Source: Amphibiibacter pelophylacis (GTDB lineage: Bacteria > Pseudomonadota > Gammaproteobacteria > Burkholderiales > Burkholderiaceae_C). From it: DNA of 64,000 nucleotides. The notes beneath the pieces were generated by a model. The model searched no databases, was not told the DNA's origin, and worked only from the letters and a program-made list of their open reading frames with translations. Positions within the stretch are counted from its first letter, which is position 1, and each line of letters begins with the position of its first letter. Below, in pieces: positions 28,791 to 37,115 of the stretch. The stretch lies in NCBI RefSeq assembly GCF_037688875.1, contig NZ_JAWDIE010000005.1, positions 1 through 64,000 of the forward strand. The letters are read 5' to 3'. A program made the position numbers and the translations under genes.

Positions 28791-28824
28791 TGCGCATTAA
28801 ACATGCGCATAGCTTAGGTGGAAA
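28791..28824 (-). promoter_or_regulatory. ccdAB promoter and autoregulatory operator (candidate)
   Basis: TGCGCAT (28791-28797) and ATGCGCA (28803-28809) are 7-base inverted arms with a 5-base spacer, 13 bases upstream of the ccdA ATG. On the minus strand TTTCCA (28824-28819) and TTTAAT (28801-28796), 17 bases apart, read as -35 and -10, so the repeat overlaps the -10 box. This fits repression by the toxin-antitoxin complex. Confidence 0.5.
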
Positions 28825-28877
28825 AAGTCAGGCTGTCCAGCGGATGACGGGGCAGGGCCTGAGCGCCTTCCCAGCCA

Positions 28878-29786
28878 TCATCGCCCCGCCTTCAGAGCCC
28901 CTTCCAGCCTCGGGGCGAGCAGCGGGGCTGCGCGGCTGCCCGTGGGCAGGGGACCGAAACGGGCGCTGCGCGTGGAGTCATCCGCCTGCCAGTCGGCCAG
29001 CGCGGCTTCAATGTCAGCTTGCGTGCGGCCGACAAAATTCCACCACAGCAGGATGTCCTCGCCCAGCGGCTCGCCGCCCAGCAGCAGAATCTGGGCCTCG
29101 CTGTCGCAGGACACGTCAAGGCGGGTGCGGCCTGTCGCAAAGTACAGCCAGTCGCCGGGGGCTAGCGCTTCGCCTGCCAGCGTGGCGGCGCCGCGCAGCA
29201 CGATGGCGGCGTGCTCGAAGCGCGTGTCCAGCTCGATGGACGTGTGCGCCGCGCCCGTGCTGGTCAGATCGAGGCCCAGCAGCGGGCTGAAAACTTGTGC
29301 GGGCGCCGTCTGGCCGCCCAGCGTGCCGACCAGCAGCGTGGCGTCAAACCCGCCTTGGCTCCATCTGGGCAGATTGGCGTGGTGGGCGAACGCGGGTTCG
29401 CAGTTCGCGTGCGCTTGCGGCAGCGCGATCCACAGCTGCGCGGCGTGCAGGGCGTCGCCATCGCGCACCGAATCTTCGCTGTGCGCGATGCCGCGTCCGG
29501 CCGTCATCAGGTTGACCTGGCCGGGGCGGATGACCTGTTCGTAACCCAGCGAATCGCGGTGCATGACCTCGCCTTCGATCATCCAGGTGAAGGTCTGCAG
29601 GCCGATGTGCGGGTGCGCGCCCACGTGCAGGCCTTTGCCGCTGGCGAACACGGTGGGCCCGGCGTGGTCCAGAAAACACCACGCGCCGACAAGACGGCGG
29701 TCGCGGTGGGGCAGGGCACGGCGGATCAGCGTGTCCTCGCCGATGCGCGATTCGCGCGAGGGGTAGCGCTGTATGGTCGCGCTCAT
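28878..29786 (-). CDS. Pirin-family protein (first of tandem pair, downstream copy)
   Basis: 302-residue bicupin of the pirin family. The N-terminal cupin has the metal ligands HPHIG (about residue 58) and MTAGRGIAHSED (His and Glu, about 95-106), matching the iron ligands of human pirin. The C-terminal cupin includes FEHAAIVLRGAATLAGEALAPGDWLYF (outline). Bacterial pirins include quercetin dioxygenases (YhhW) and metabolic regulators, so the function is open. Its ATG overlaps the stop of the upstream pirin gene by 4 bases, so the two are co-translated. The two copies are clearly diverged from each other. Confidence 0.88.
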   Translation of the reverse strand: MSATIQRYPSRESRIGEDTLIRRALPHRDRRLVGAWCFLDHAGPTVFASGKGLHVGAHPHIGLQTFTWMIEGEVMHRDSLGYEQVIRPGQVNLMTAGRGIAHSEDSVRDGDALHAAQLWIALPQAHANCEPAFAHHANLPRWSQGGFDATLLVGTLGGQTAPAQVFSPLLGLDLTSTGAAHTSIELDTRFEHAAIVLRGAATLAGEALAPGDWLYFATGRTRLDVSCDSEAQILLLGGEPLGEDILLWWNFVGRTQADIEAALADWQADDSTRSARFGPLPTGSRAAPLLAPRLEGALKAGR

Positions 29787-30688
29787 GCGGGCGTTCCGGC
29801 TGTCACGGTTTCGACGATTTCGCCAAAGTGGCCGCTGTTGAAATCCTGGATGGCCTGGACGATCTCGTCCTGCGTGTTCATCACGAAGGGGCCATAGCCG
29901 ACGACGGGCTCGGCGATGGGCTCGCCCGCCATCAGCAGCAGGCGTGCGTCGGACTGCGCGGTCAGCGCCAGCGTGCGGCCTTCGCGGCTGAACTGCAGCA
30001 GCGAGGCCGGCCCGGCGTGTCTGGCCTGTGCGCCGTCGCCCGCCGTCACTTCGCCCGACTGCACCAGCACCAGCGCGGTCCAGCCGTCGGGCTGATCCAG
30101 ATGCACGGTGGCGCCCGCAGCGATCTGCACATCCCAGACGTTCATGGGGGTGAAGGTCTGCGCCGGGCCGCGCTGGCCCGCCAGCTCGCCTGCGATCAGG
30201 CGCGCCGTGCCTGCGCCGCCGGGCAGCGTCACGCGCGGAATGGTCGCGTCGGTGATGGCCTGGTAGCGCGGCGTGGTCATCTTGTCTTTCTGCGGCAGGT
30301 TGACCCACAGCTGCACCATGTGGAAGGGGCCGCCGCGTGCGCTGTAATCGTCGGAGTGGAATTCGTCGTGGACCAGGCCGCGCCCGGCGGTCATCCACTG
30401 CACGTCGCCCGGGCCGATGACGCCGCCACCGCCCGCCGAATCGCGGTGCTGCACTTCGCCGTCGTAGACGATGGTGACGGTCTCGAAGCCCCGGTGCGGG
30501 TGCGAGCCCACGCCGCGCCGCTGGGCGCCGGGGTTGGGCGGGAAATCCATGGGTGCGGCGTAATCCAGCATCAGGAAGGGGCTGCGGGCGAGCGCGCCCT
30601 GCTGGTAGCCGAACATGCCGTGGACGGGAAAACCGTCGCCCACCCAGTGGCGGCCGGGGGCGGGAATCTGTGCAATCACCTGTTTCAT
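29783..30688 (-). CDS. Pirin-family protein (second of tandem pair, upstream copy)
   Basis: 301-residue pirin. Ligand motifs are HPHRGFET (about residue 58) and WMTAGRGLVHDEFH (His and Glu, about 100-113), closer to the classical pirin consensus than the neighbouring copy. GPGDVQWMTAGRG is a near-exact family signature. The start is the ATG at 30688 (MKQVIAQIPAPGRHWVGDG); the frame continues upstream without family match. It is first in a two-gene pirin operon, divergent from maiA across 168 bases in which I see no convincing promoter or operator. Confidence 0.88.
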   Translation of the reverse strand: MKQVIAQIPAPGRHWVGDGFPVHGMFGYQQGALARSPFLMLDYAAPMDFPPNPGAQRRGVGSHPHRGFETVTIVYDGEVQHRDSAGGGGVIGPGDVQWMTAGRGLVHDEFHSDDYSARGGPFHMVQLWVNLPQKDKMTTPRYQAITDATIPRVTLPGGAGTARLIAGELAGQRGPAQTFTPMNVWDVQIAAGATVHLDQPDGWTALVLVQSGEVTAGDGAQARHAGPASLLQFSREGRTLALTAQSDARLLLMAGEPIAEPVVGYGPFVMNTQDEIVQAIQDFNSGHFGEIVETVTAGTPA

Positions 30689-30856
30689 GGGGCATCCTTC
30701 TGAATCTGAACGGGTTCGGGCCATTCTAGGGGGCACCCCGGGATCGCGTCAGGGGCCATCGGCGAACAGACTGTTGCCTGGACTGCACCAGGCGCGGCAG
30801 GGGAATGATGTGCGGGCATGATGTGGGGTATTGGCCGGAACCCTGAGGAGATCACC

Positions 30857-31507
30857 ATGCAGCTTTACACCTTCTTTCGCAGCTCGGCCGCGTTTCGCGT
30901 GCGCATCGCGCTGAACCTGAAGGGCCTGGACTGGCAGGCCGTTCCCGTGCATCTGCGGCGTGGCGGTGGCGAGCAGCATCAGGCCGCGTTTCTGGCCGTC
31001 AACCCGGCGGGCAAGGTGCCCGCGCTGGTCGATGAGGACGAGGTGCTGACGCAGTCGCTGGCCATCATCGAGTATCTGGACGAAACCCGGCCCGAGCCAC
31101 CGCTGCTGCCCGCCGCGCCGCTGGAGCGCGCCCGTGTGCGCGCCATCGCGCAGACCATCGCCTGCGACATCCACCCGCTGGGCAACCTGGGCGTGCTGCG
31201 CTACCTCAAGCGCGAGCTGGGCGCGGGCGACGACGCGCGCGACGCCTGGTCGCGTCACTGGGTGGAGCAGGGCCTGGCGGCCGTCGAGCAGATGCTGGTC
31301 CGCAGCCCGCACACCGGCCTGTTCTGCCACGGCGATACGCCCACGCTGGCCGACTGCTGCCTGGTGCCGCAGGTCTTCAACGCCCGTCGCGTGGATTGCG
31401 ATCTGGACGCGATGCCGACGCTGCGCCGCATCGCTGAGCATTGCCTGACGCTTGCGGCCTTTTGCCAGGCGGCGCCGCAGTGTCAGGGGGATGCCGACGT
31501 GGCCTGA
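30857..31507 (+). CDS. maiA: Maleylacetoacetate isomerase (zeta-class GST)
   Basis: 216-residue glutathione-dependent isomerase of tyrosine/homogentisate or gentisate-type aromatic breakdown. The N-terminal thioredoxin fold has RSSAAFRVRIALNLKGL, the zeta-class glutathione motif with its Ser-Ser, then NPAGKVPALV. The C-terminal helical domain has CDIHPLGNLGVLRYL and TPTLADCCLVPQVFNARR. GAGGAG is placed 7 bases before the ATG at 30857, so this start is firm. No homogentisate dioxygenase or fumarylacetoacetase lies nearby. The 3' end overlaps the convergent lipoprotein gene by 25 bases. Confidence 0.88.
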   Translation: MQLYTFFRSSAAFRVRIALNLKGLDWQAVPVHLRRGGGEQHQAAFLAVNPAGKVPALVDEDEVLTQSLAIIEYLDETRPEPPLLPAAPLERARVRAIAQTIACDIHPLGNLGVLRYLKRELGAGDDARDAWSRHWVEQGLAAVEQMLVRSPHTGLFCHGDTPTLADCCLVPQVFNARRVDCDLDAMPTLRRIAEHCLTLAAFCQAAPQCQGDADVA

Positions 31508-34476
31508 GCCCCCGCCGCTGCCACGCCCCCCGCGCTGGGCGGCTGGAGGGGCAGTGTCCGGCCTGCCGCGACGATCTCCAGGCGCACGATGTCGGTCAGA
31601 CGGGGCGTTTTCACCCCGAACACCTGCGCCACCAGCGGATCGGCGCTGACCGCATCGGCGCTGAAGTGCTGCTCGTGCACGCTGCCATTGCGCATCACCA
31701 CGCGCAGGGTGTAGCTGCCGCTGCTGGCAGAGACCCGGCTCGACGCGAACAGCTGCAAGGGGTTGAAATGAACTTCGCCCTGCGCACTGATCGTGCCTGA
31801 GATGTACAGCACCGGCTCGCCCGCTTCGATCAGTTCCGGGCTGGTGGCGTCGGTGTAGCGCAGGCCGCTGTCTTCCTCCATGTGCTTCGCGGCCCGCAGG
31901 AAGCCGTACTCCGAGAACCAGTTGCCAAAGCACTGGCCCATGATGTCGGTCTGGCTCCCGGTGTTCTGGCTCTGCAGGGGGTTGATGAGCGTGCCCGCCA
32001 GACTGTCAAAAATGGGGGTGCTGCTCAGCAGACCCCGGCTGGCGCCCGGCCAGGCGGCCTCGGTGTACGCGCTGTCGGTCTGGCCGACCCGGCCGCACGG
32101 CGCGTGCTCCAGGTTCAGGTTGTGGCCCAGGGCGTGCAGAAAAGTGCGCTCGTCCGCCACGCCCACCGAGGCGCCTGTGCGGCCCCCGATTTCGCTCAGG
32201 CTGGACAGCAGCTCTCCGCCCGCCAGCGTGGCGGGCTGGGGCATCACGCCAAACCAGTGTCGGCGCGCGCCTTCGGCTTCGCTCAGGCTGCGCAGCTTGA
32301 GCAGTGTCTGGCGAAACAGGACGCTGTCGCTGCCCGACGCGGGCACGACCAGCGGCTTTGACCGCGTGATCTGTACCTTTGCGACGGGCAGCGTGCGGAT
32401 CACGGCCCGGGCCAGCGCGTCGCTGTCCGGGAGTTCTGCGCGCTGGGTACCGATCTGGATCGGCACCAGATGGATGTTGATCTGCCCCTTGTGGTTCACC
32501 CGGGGCCACCCGCGCTGCACCAGGCTGCCGTCGGCGGAGGCCACAGTGAGCTGCAGGCCCTCCTGGACCAGTTCTGTGTCCGTGATGACGCCGGTGCAGG
32601 CGGCTTCGAGGCTGTACAGGGCATGGGGGTCTGCCGGCTGCCCGGCGCCGGGCACCTGCACGGGGCAGGCCATGAGGACCTGCTGCTCGCGGCCGTCGGG
32701 CACCCGGGCGCGCAGCAGCATCTGCGGGGGCGCAACGGCCTGCGGCGTCAGCGCGCGCAGAAAAGCCCGCACCATCAGTTCCCGGCCCGGGATGACAAGC
32801 TGGCCGGGGCTGCTGATGTTCTGCGCGAAAACCTGCGTCAGATCCAGCCGCTCCAGGGCGACAGTCTGTGCAGCGTTGCGTTCTTCGGGCGGCAGATGGG
32901 TGGCCGGCAGGACGCTCACCCCATAGACCGCCGCCGTGCCCCGGGAGCTGAAACGGTCCGACTCCAGCACCGCACTGATCTGCGCCCGGCCCAGGCCCAC
33001 GGCGCTCAGACCGCCCTGGGCGTCGACAGTCACAACAGCCGGGTCACTGCTGCTGTAGGTCCAGCCCGCCAGAGGCTGCGGCGACAGCAGGTCGCTGCCC
33101 ACCCAGACCTGCGGCCGCTGGGGCGCCATGTGGGTGACGCCTCGCACCAGCGGCAGCGTCACGCTGGCCTGCGGATACGACAGGGCCACCGGCGTGCTGC
33201 AGCGGATGAGGATCACGTTGACGCCTGCGGCAACGGGCTGTGGACCCGCCGGCCTGACCGAACAGACCTGGCCGTTGGTCGGCTGATGGCGCACCCGAAC
33301 GGTCACGGGGGCGGACACGGGCAGGACGCCCAGCTGCACGGTGTCTGCGCCCAGCGCCAGCACCTGGGTGTCGGCCCCCAGCGTGGCGCTGATCTGCAGT
33401 TCTGCGCCACTGCGGCGCGTGTCCAGCCCGGTGACCTGAACTTCGACCGGGTACAGCGGCACCGTACTGGCGTCCAGCGCAGCGCTGGGCGCCGAGCAGC
33501 CCAGCGGATTGCAGGCCTGCAGGGTGTAGCGGTAGCTGACGGCGGTCTGCAGGCCGGTGTCGGTGTAGGCCGTATCAGTCCCTTTCAGATCGGCGGCCAG
33601 TGGCTGGCCGTCGCGGCTCAGCCTGTAGGTCTGCGCGCCAGATGCGGCGGGCCAGGTCAGGCTCAGTCGGGTGGCCTGTGCGCGGGCCAGCAGCAGGCGG
33701 GGCGTTTCGGGCTGCGTCAGGGCTTCGCCCTGTCCGGTCAGGGTCTGGCTGGTGGGCTGCGAGCACAGGTCGCGCCGGTTGCACGAGCGGATGCTGTAGG
33801 TGTAAACCCCCTGCGGGTCCAGCCCCTGGTCGATGAGGCTGATGCCTTTGACCCGGGTGTCCTGCGCCAGCCGTCCCCCTGAAACCCTGTAGTGGCTGGC
33901 CCCGCGCACGGCGCCCCAGCGCAGCCTGAGCTGGCTGTCGCCGGTGGCCAGCACCAGGCCCTGGGGCGCGCCCTGGCTGCTGGCAGTGTCCCCCACGGTC
34001 CCCAGACGGGCGATGACCTTGCCGTCGCTTTTCTGGGCTTCGACCTCGAAGCGGGTGCTGCTGCCGTCCTCGGCCGACGAGCCGCTCTCGTCCACACAGC
34101 GGATGTCCGTGGTGCCGCACACCAGGGTGCGGGCGAGAGGCAGCGCCTCGCCTGCGGTCTCCTCCGCTGGCGCTGTGGCTGCGCGGCCCTCCAGGCGGTA
34201 GACGTAGTACTGCTGGGCGCCCGGCACTGCGGGCCAGCTGAGCGTCAGTGTGGTGGTCGCTGCCGCCACGCGCACGCCGCTGATCGAGTCTGTCGCGGGG
34301 GGCGCCGGGATCGGATCACTCTCGACCGGAACAGGGCCCGATGGCCCCACAGCGCTTGCTGGAGCAGCAGCATCGCCCCCGCAGGCGGCCAGCACCAACA
34401 CCAGGCTGCCTATCACGCCCCACACCAGATTGGGCTTGAGCCGACCGCCTGGATAAAGCCTGCGCATTTTCGACAT
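31483..34476 (-). CDS. Large lipoprotein: FN3/Ig-like repeats and M66-like domain with altered active site
   Basis: 997-residue predicted lipoprotein. A signal sequence ends in the lipobox LAAC (Cys32). Then come three fibronectin-III-like repeats (about residues 60-350; SWPAVPGAQQYYVYR, LRWGAVRGASHYRV, LTWPAASGAQTYRLS) and a Big2-like Ig domain (SSSDPAVVTVDAQGGLSAVG, about 480-510). A C-terminal domain resembles M66 (StcE-like) metalloproteases. The zinc motif is HALGHNLNLEH (781-791) instead of HExxHxxGxxH: all three His remain, but the catalytic Glu is Ala782 and the Gly is Asn788. A Met-turn-like DIMGQC is at Met846, followed by WFSEYGF. It is probably a catalytically dead or repurposed adhesin-like protein. 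The start at 34476 is set by the signal peptide. It is divergent from the LacI-type gene. Confidence 0.75.
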   Translation of the reverse strand: MSKMRRLYPGGRLKPNLVWGVIGSLVLVLAACGGDAAAPASAVGPSGPVPVESDPIPAPPATDSISGVRVAAATTTLTLSWPAVPGAQQYYVYRLEGRAATAPAEETAGEALPLARTLVCGTTDIRCVDESGSSAEDGSSTRFEVEAQKSDGKVIARLGTVGDTASSQGAPQGLVLATGDSQLRLRWGAVRGASHYRVSGGRLAQDTRVKGISLIDQGLDPQGVYTYSIRSCNRRDLCSQPTSQTLTGQGEALTQPETPRLLLARAQATRLSLTWPAASGAQTYRLSRDGQPLAADLKGTDTAYTDTGLQTAVSYRYTLQACNPLGCSAPSAALDASTVPLYPVEVQVTGLDTRRSGAELQISATLGADTQVLALGADTVQLGVLPVSAPVTVRVRHQPTNGQVCSVRPAGPQPVAAGVNVILIRCSTPVALSYPQASVTLPLVRGVTHMAPQRPQVWVGSDLLSPQPLAGWTYSSSDPAVVTVDAQGGLSAVGLGRAQISAVLESDRFSSRGTAAVYGVSVLPATHLPPEERNAAQTVALERLDLTQVFAQNISSPGQLVIPGRELMVRAFLRALTPQAVAPPQMLLRARVPDGREQQVLMACPVQVPGAGQPADPHALYSLEAACTGVITDTELVQEGLQLTVASADGSLVQRGWPRVNHKGQINIHLVPIQIGTQRAELPDSDALARAVIRTLPVAKVQITRSKPLVVPASGSDSVLFRQTLLKLRSLSEAEGARRHWFGVMPQPATLAGGELLSSLSEIGGRTGASVGVADERTFLHALGHNLNLEHAPCGRVGQTDSAYTEAAWPGASRGLLSSTPIFDSLAGTLINPLQSQNTGSQTDIMGQCFGNWFSEYGFLRAAKHMEEDSGLRYTDATSPELIEAGEPVLYISGTISAQGEVHFNPLQLFASSRVSASSGSYTLRVVMRNGSVHEQHFSADAVSADPLVAQVFGVKTPRLTDIVRLEIVAAGRTLPLQPPSAGGVAAAGAQATSASP

Positions 34477-34619
34477 AGGGCGTCCTCTCACACAGTCTTT
34501 TTTATTTCGTGTTGATTGAATCCCTTTGGGCCAACGGCGGCTGGGCACTAGTTCACGCCGGTGAACCCAGGCGGTGGAGCCTGGCTGGAAACCGGAAAAA
34601 TGTCTCAATAAAACAAAGG

Positions 34620-34635
34620 TTTACTGTTCAGTAAA
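34620..34635. promoter_or_regulatory. Second palindrome in the divergent region
   Basis: TTTACTG and CAGTAAA (34620-34626, 34629-34635) are perfect 7-base arms around TT. On the minus strand a possible promoter for the lipoprotein gene, TTTACA (34658-34653) and TTTACT (34635-34630) with a 17-base spacer, places this palindrome over the -10 box. It could be a second regulator site. Confidence 0.4.
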
Positions 34636-34642
34636 ACCCCTA

Positions 34643-34670
34643 TTGACAAAAATGTAAACGTTTACATAAT
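34643..34670 (+). promoter_or_regulatory. Promoter with perfect LacI-type operator
   Basis: TGTAAACGTTTACA (34653-34666) is a perfect 14-base palindrome with a central CG, the classical LacI/GalR-family operator form. It sits between TTGACA (34643-34648, exact -35) and CATAAT (34665-34670, -10), 16 bases apart, 43 bases upstream of the LacI-type gene. Autoregulation, and control of the gene downstream, is strongly suggested. Confidence 0.8.
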
Positions 34671-34713
34671 TGAGCCTCAATTGATCTGCGGCTCAACCCG
34701 CGCCACACCCGTC

Positions 34714-35739
34714 ATGCCCCTGGAAAAAGCCACCCTCCACACCCTGGTGCAGACCACCGGCCTGTCGCTGGCCACGGTGTCGCGGGCGCTGTCGGGGTCC
34801 AGCCGGGTGCTTCCCGCCACGCGCGAGCGCGTGCTGCGCGCCGCGCAGGAGCTGGGCTATGTGCGTGACCGAGCGGCGCTGCACCTCAAAACCGGGCGCA
34901 CGCAGGTGCTGGCCTTCATCATGGACCGGCCGGACGCCAGCCAGCCCGGCTTTCAGGCGCTGCTGCTGGGTCTGGGCGAATCGGTGCAGGGCAGCGATTA
35001 CCAGCTCATCGTGCTGCCGGACGATCCGCAGGATCCGCTGGCCAGCGTGCGCTACGTCGTCGAGCGCGGCATGGCCGATGGTCTGGTGCTGGCGCACACC
35101 ACGCCGCAGGACGCCCGCGTGAACTGGCTGCAGCAGCGCGGTTTCCCCTTCGTCACGCACGGGCGCACGCAGCCGCTGGCCACGCACGGACACGTCGATT
35201 TCGACAATGGCCGATTCGCCGCACGGGCTGTGGAGGCGCTGGCGTCGCGCCAGCGCCGTCGCCTTGGGCTGCTACTGCCCATGCCGGGCAGCGCTTTTCG
35301 CGGTCACCTGGATCAGGGCTTTCGCGCGACCTGCGAGCGGCCGGTGCTGGCGGGTCGCGGGCTGACCGGGCAGGTCATCGAGGCGATTTCGCTGGACGAC
35401 AGCCCCGAAGCGCTCTACCAGTGGGCCCGCGCCCATGCCGCTGATTTTGACGGCCTGGTCGTGTCGCGCGAGGCACCGGTGCTGCCGCTGCTGGGCGCGC
35501 TGGCCGACGCCCGGCTGCAGGTCGGCCGCGACATTGATCTGGCACTGAAGTACAGCAGCCCGCTGCCGCGCTACCTGCGCCAGCCGCTGCTGACCTGTTT
35601 TGAAGACCTGCACCTGGCCGGGCTGACGCTGGGCCGCAGCCTGATCGCCCACCTGATCCAGCCCGATCAGGCGGTGGCGCAGGTGCTGTTCGAGCCGCCC
35701 GCCATCCAGTTTCCACCCACCCTGCTCAACCCCCACTGA
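34714..35739 (+). CDS. LacI-family transcriptional regulator
   Basis: 341-residue regulator. The N-terminal helix-turn-helix reads LHTLVQTTGLSLATVSRALSG, with the hinge-helix region RERVLRAAQELGYVRDRAALHLKTG after it (outline). This is the LacI class that inserts into the central CpG of an operator like the one at 34653. The rest is a periplasmic-binding-protein-like effector domain. The ATG at 34714 precedes the HTH; the frame also opens at TTG 34681. The DUF1479 gene follows after 12 bases and is probably co-transcribed, so the effector may relate to its substrate. No sugar transport genes are present nearby. Confidence 0.9.
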   Translation: MPLEKATLHTLVQTTGLSLATVSRALSGSSRVLPATRERVLRAAQELGYVRDRAALHLKTGRTQVLAFIMDRPDASQPGFQALLLGLGESVQGSDYQLIVLPDDPQDPLASVRYVVERGMADGLVLAHTTPQDARVNWLQQRGFPFVTHGRTQPLATHGHVDFDNGRFAARAVEALASRQRRRLGLLLPMPGSAFRGHLDQGFRATCERPVLAGRGLTGQVIEAISLDDSPEALYQWARAHAADFDGLVVSREAPVLPLLGALADARLQVGRDIDLALKYSSPLPRYLRQPLLTCFEDLHLAGLTLGRSLIAHLIQPDQAVAQVLFEPPAIQFPPTLLNPH

Positions 35740-35751
35740 AGAGACGCCGCC

Positions 35752-37023
35752 ATGAACCTCCAGAACCCCGCCCAGGACCGCGCCCGTCAGGCCAACGAGC
35801 CGCACCGCGAGCGCATCATGGCCACCAAGCGCGAACTGAAAAGCCGCATCACCGATCTGCCGCAGCGCTTTGCCGCCATGACGGCGCGCATCGAAGCCCA
35901 GCTCGAGCAGATCGAGCGCGAGCGCGCGGCCGGCCAGGAGCCCGTGCCGCAGATCGAGTTCGCCGATCTGGACCGCATCACCGAGGCGCAAAAGGCGCAC
36001 ATCCGCCAGCGCGGCTGCCTGGTCGTGCGCAATGTTTTTGACGACGCGCGCGTGCAGCGCTGGAACGAAAGCCTGTCCGAGTATCTGGCGCGCAACGACT
36101 ATCTGGCCAAGCTCGCCAAAGACGGCGCCGTGGACAACTACTTCAGCACCCTGGCCAGCGCCAAACCGCAGATTTACGGCGTGTTCTGGTCGCAGGCGCA
36201 AATGGAGGCGCGCACCGACCCGGCCATGGCGCAGGTTCACCGTTTCATGAACCGGCTGTGGCAGTTTGAATCGGAGCGCGGCCGCGAGTTCGACCCCGAC
36301 CAGAGCCTGGTTTACGCTGACCGCGTGCGTTTCCGCCAGCCGGGCGATGCCTCGCTGGGCCTGTCGGCGCACGTGGACAGCGGCTCGATCGAGCGCTGGG
36401 TGGATCCGGCCTACCAGCAGGTCTACCGCCACGTCTTTGGCGGCGATCTGGCCCAGTACGATCCGTTCGACGCCTGGCAGCGCACGCAGGTGCGCGAGAT
36501 TCCGTCCCCGGCGGTGTGCCGCATGTTCCGCAGCTTCCAGGCCTGGACGGCGCTCACGCCCCAGGGCCCCGGCGACGGCACGCTGCAGCTGCTGCCGGTG
36601 GCCGACGCCATGGCCTGGATGCTGCTGCGCGCGCTGCAGGACGACGTGCCCGAGGACGAGCTGTGCTTCGCCGCTGCCGGGCGCGCCATGACCATCGTGC
36701 CGCAGTACCACGAGCTGCTGCTGCGCGGCTATGGCTCGATTCCGCACATGCAGGCGGGCGACACAGTGTGGTGGCACCCCGACGTGCTGCACGGCGTCGA
36801 GGACGTGCACCGCGGCACGGGCTATTCCAGCGTGATGTACATCGCGCCCGCGCCCGACTGCGCCAAAAACCGCGAATACGCCGCGATGCAGCGCCCCGCC
36901 TTCGAATCCGGCCGCTCCGCCCCCGACTTCGCCCCGGACGATTTCGAAACCACGTTTGAGGGCCGCTGCACCCCGGCCGACCTCAGCGATCTGGGCCGCA
37001 AGGTGATGGGCTACGCGGGCTGA
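35752..37023 (+). CDS. DUF1479 family protein (YbiU-like, Fe(II)/2-oxoglutarate-dioxygenase-like)
   Basis: 423-residue protein similar to E. coli YbiU (DUF1479). Candidate iron ligands are in LSAHVDSGSIERW (HxD, about residue 205) and the His of WHPDVLHGVEDVHRG (about 345-358), the facial-triad layout of 2-oxoglutarate oxygenases; an Arg for 2-oxoglutarate may be in the HRGTGYSS stretch. Biochemical function of the family is not established to my knowledge. GAAGAG precedes the ATG at 35752. Co-expression with the LacI-type regulator suggests a catabolic role on a sugar-like or related small molecule, which is inference. Confidence 0.8.
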   Translation: MNLQNPAQDRARQANEPHRERIMATKRELKSRITDLPQRFAAMTARIEAQLEQIERERAAGQEPVPQIEFADLDRITEAQKAHIRQRGCLVVRNVFDDARVQRWNESLSEYLARNDYLAKLAKDGAVDNYFSTLASAKPQIYGVFWSQAQMEARTDPAMAQVHRFMNRLWQFESERGREFDPDQSLVYADRVRFRQPGDASLGLSAHVDSGSIERWVDPAYQQVYRHVFGGDLAQYDPFDAWQRTQVREIPSPAVCRMFRSFQAWTALTPQGPGDGTLQLLPVADAMAWMLLRALQDDVPEDELCFAAAGRAMTIVPQYHELLLRGYGSIPHMQAGDTVWWHPDVLHGVEDVHRGTGYSSVMYIAPAPDCAKNREYAAMQRPAFESGRSAPDFAPDDFETTFEGRCTPADLSDLGRKVMGYAG

Positions 37024-37115
37024 GAGGGCAGGACACCGGGCAGATTTTGACCCATCCCCGTACAATTGCGGGTTTGCCCTGAGGCTGTTTCCCAGCCGGG
37101 ATTCGAGGATCTGCC

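Noticed and set aside
28156..34713. Genomic island or prophage remnant
   Set aside because: The stretch contains the accessory ccd, pirin and lipoprotein genes, but I find no integrase, transposase, flanking direct repeats or tRNA insertion point.
37024..37115. Possible riboswitch (SAH, SAM or cobalamin) before metH
   Set aside because: Only 92 bases; a short GGCTG/CAGCC hairpin is present but none of the conserved riboswitch cores that I could recognise.
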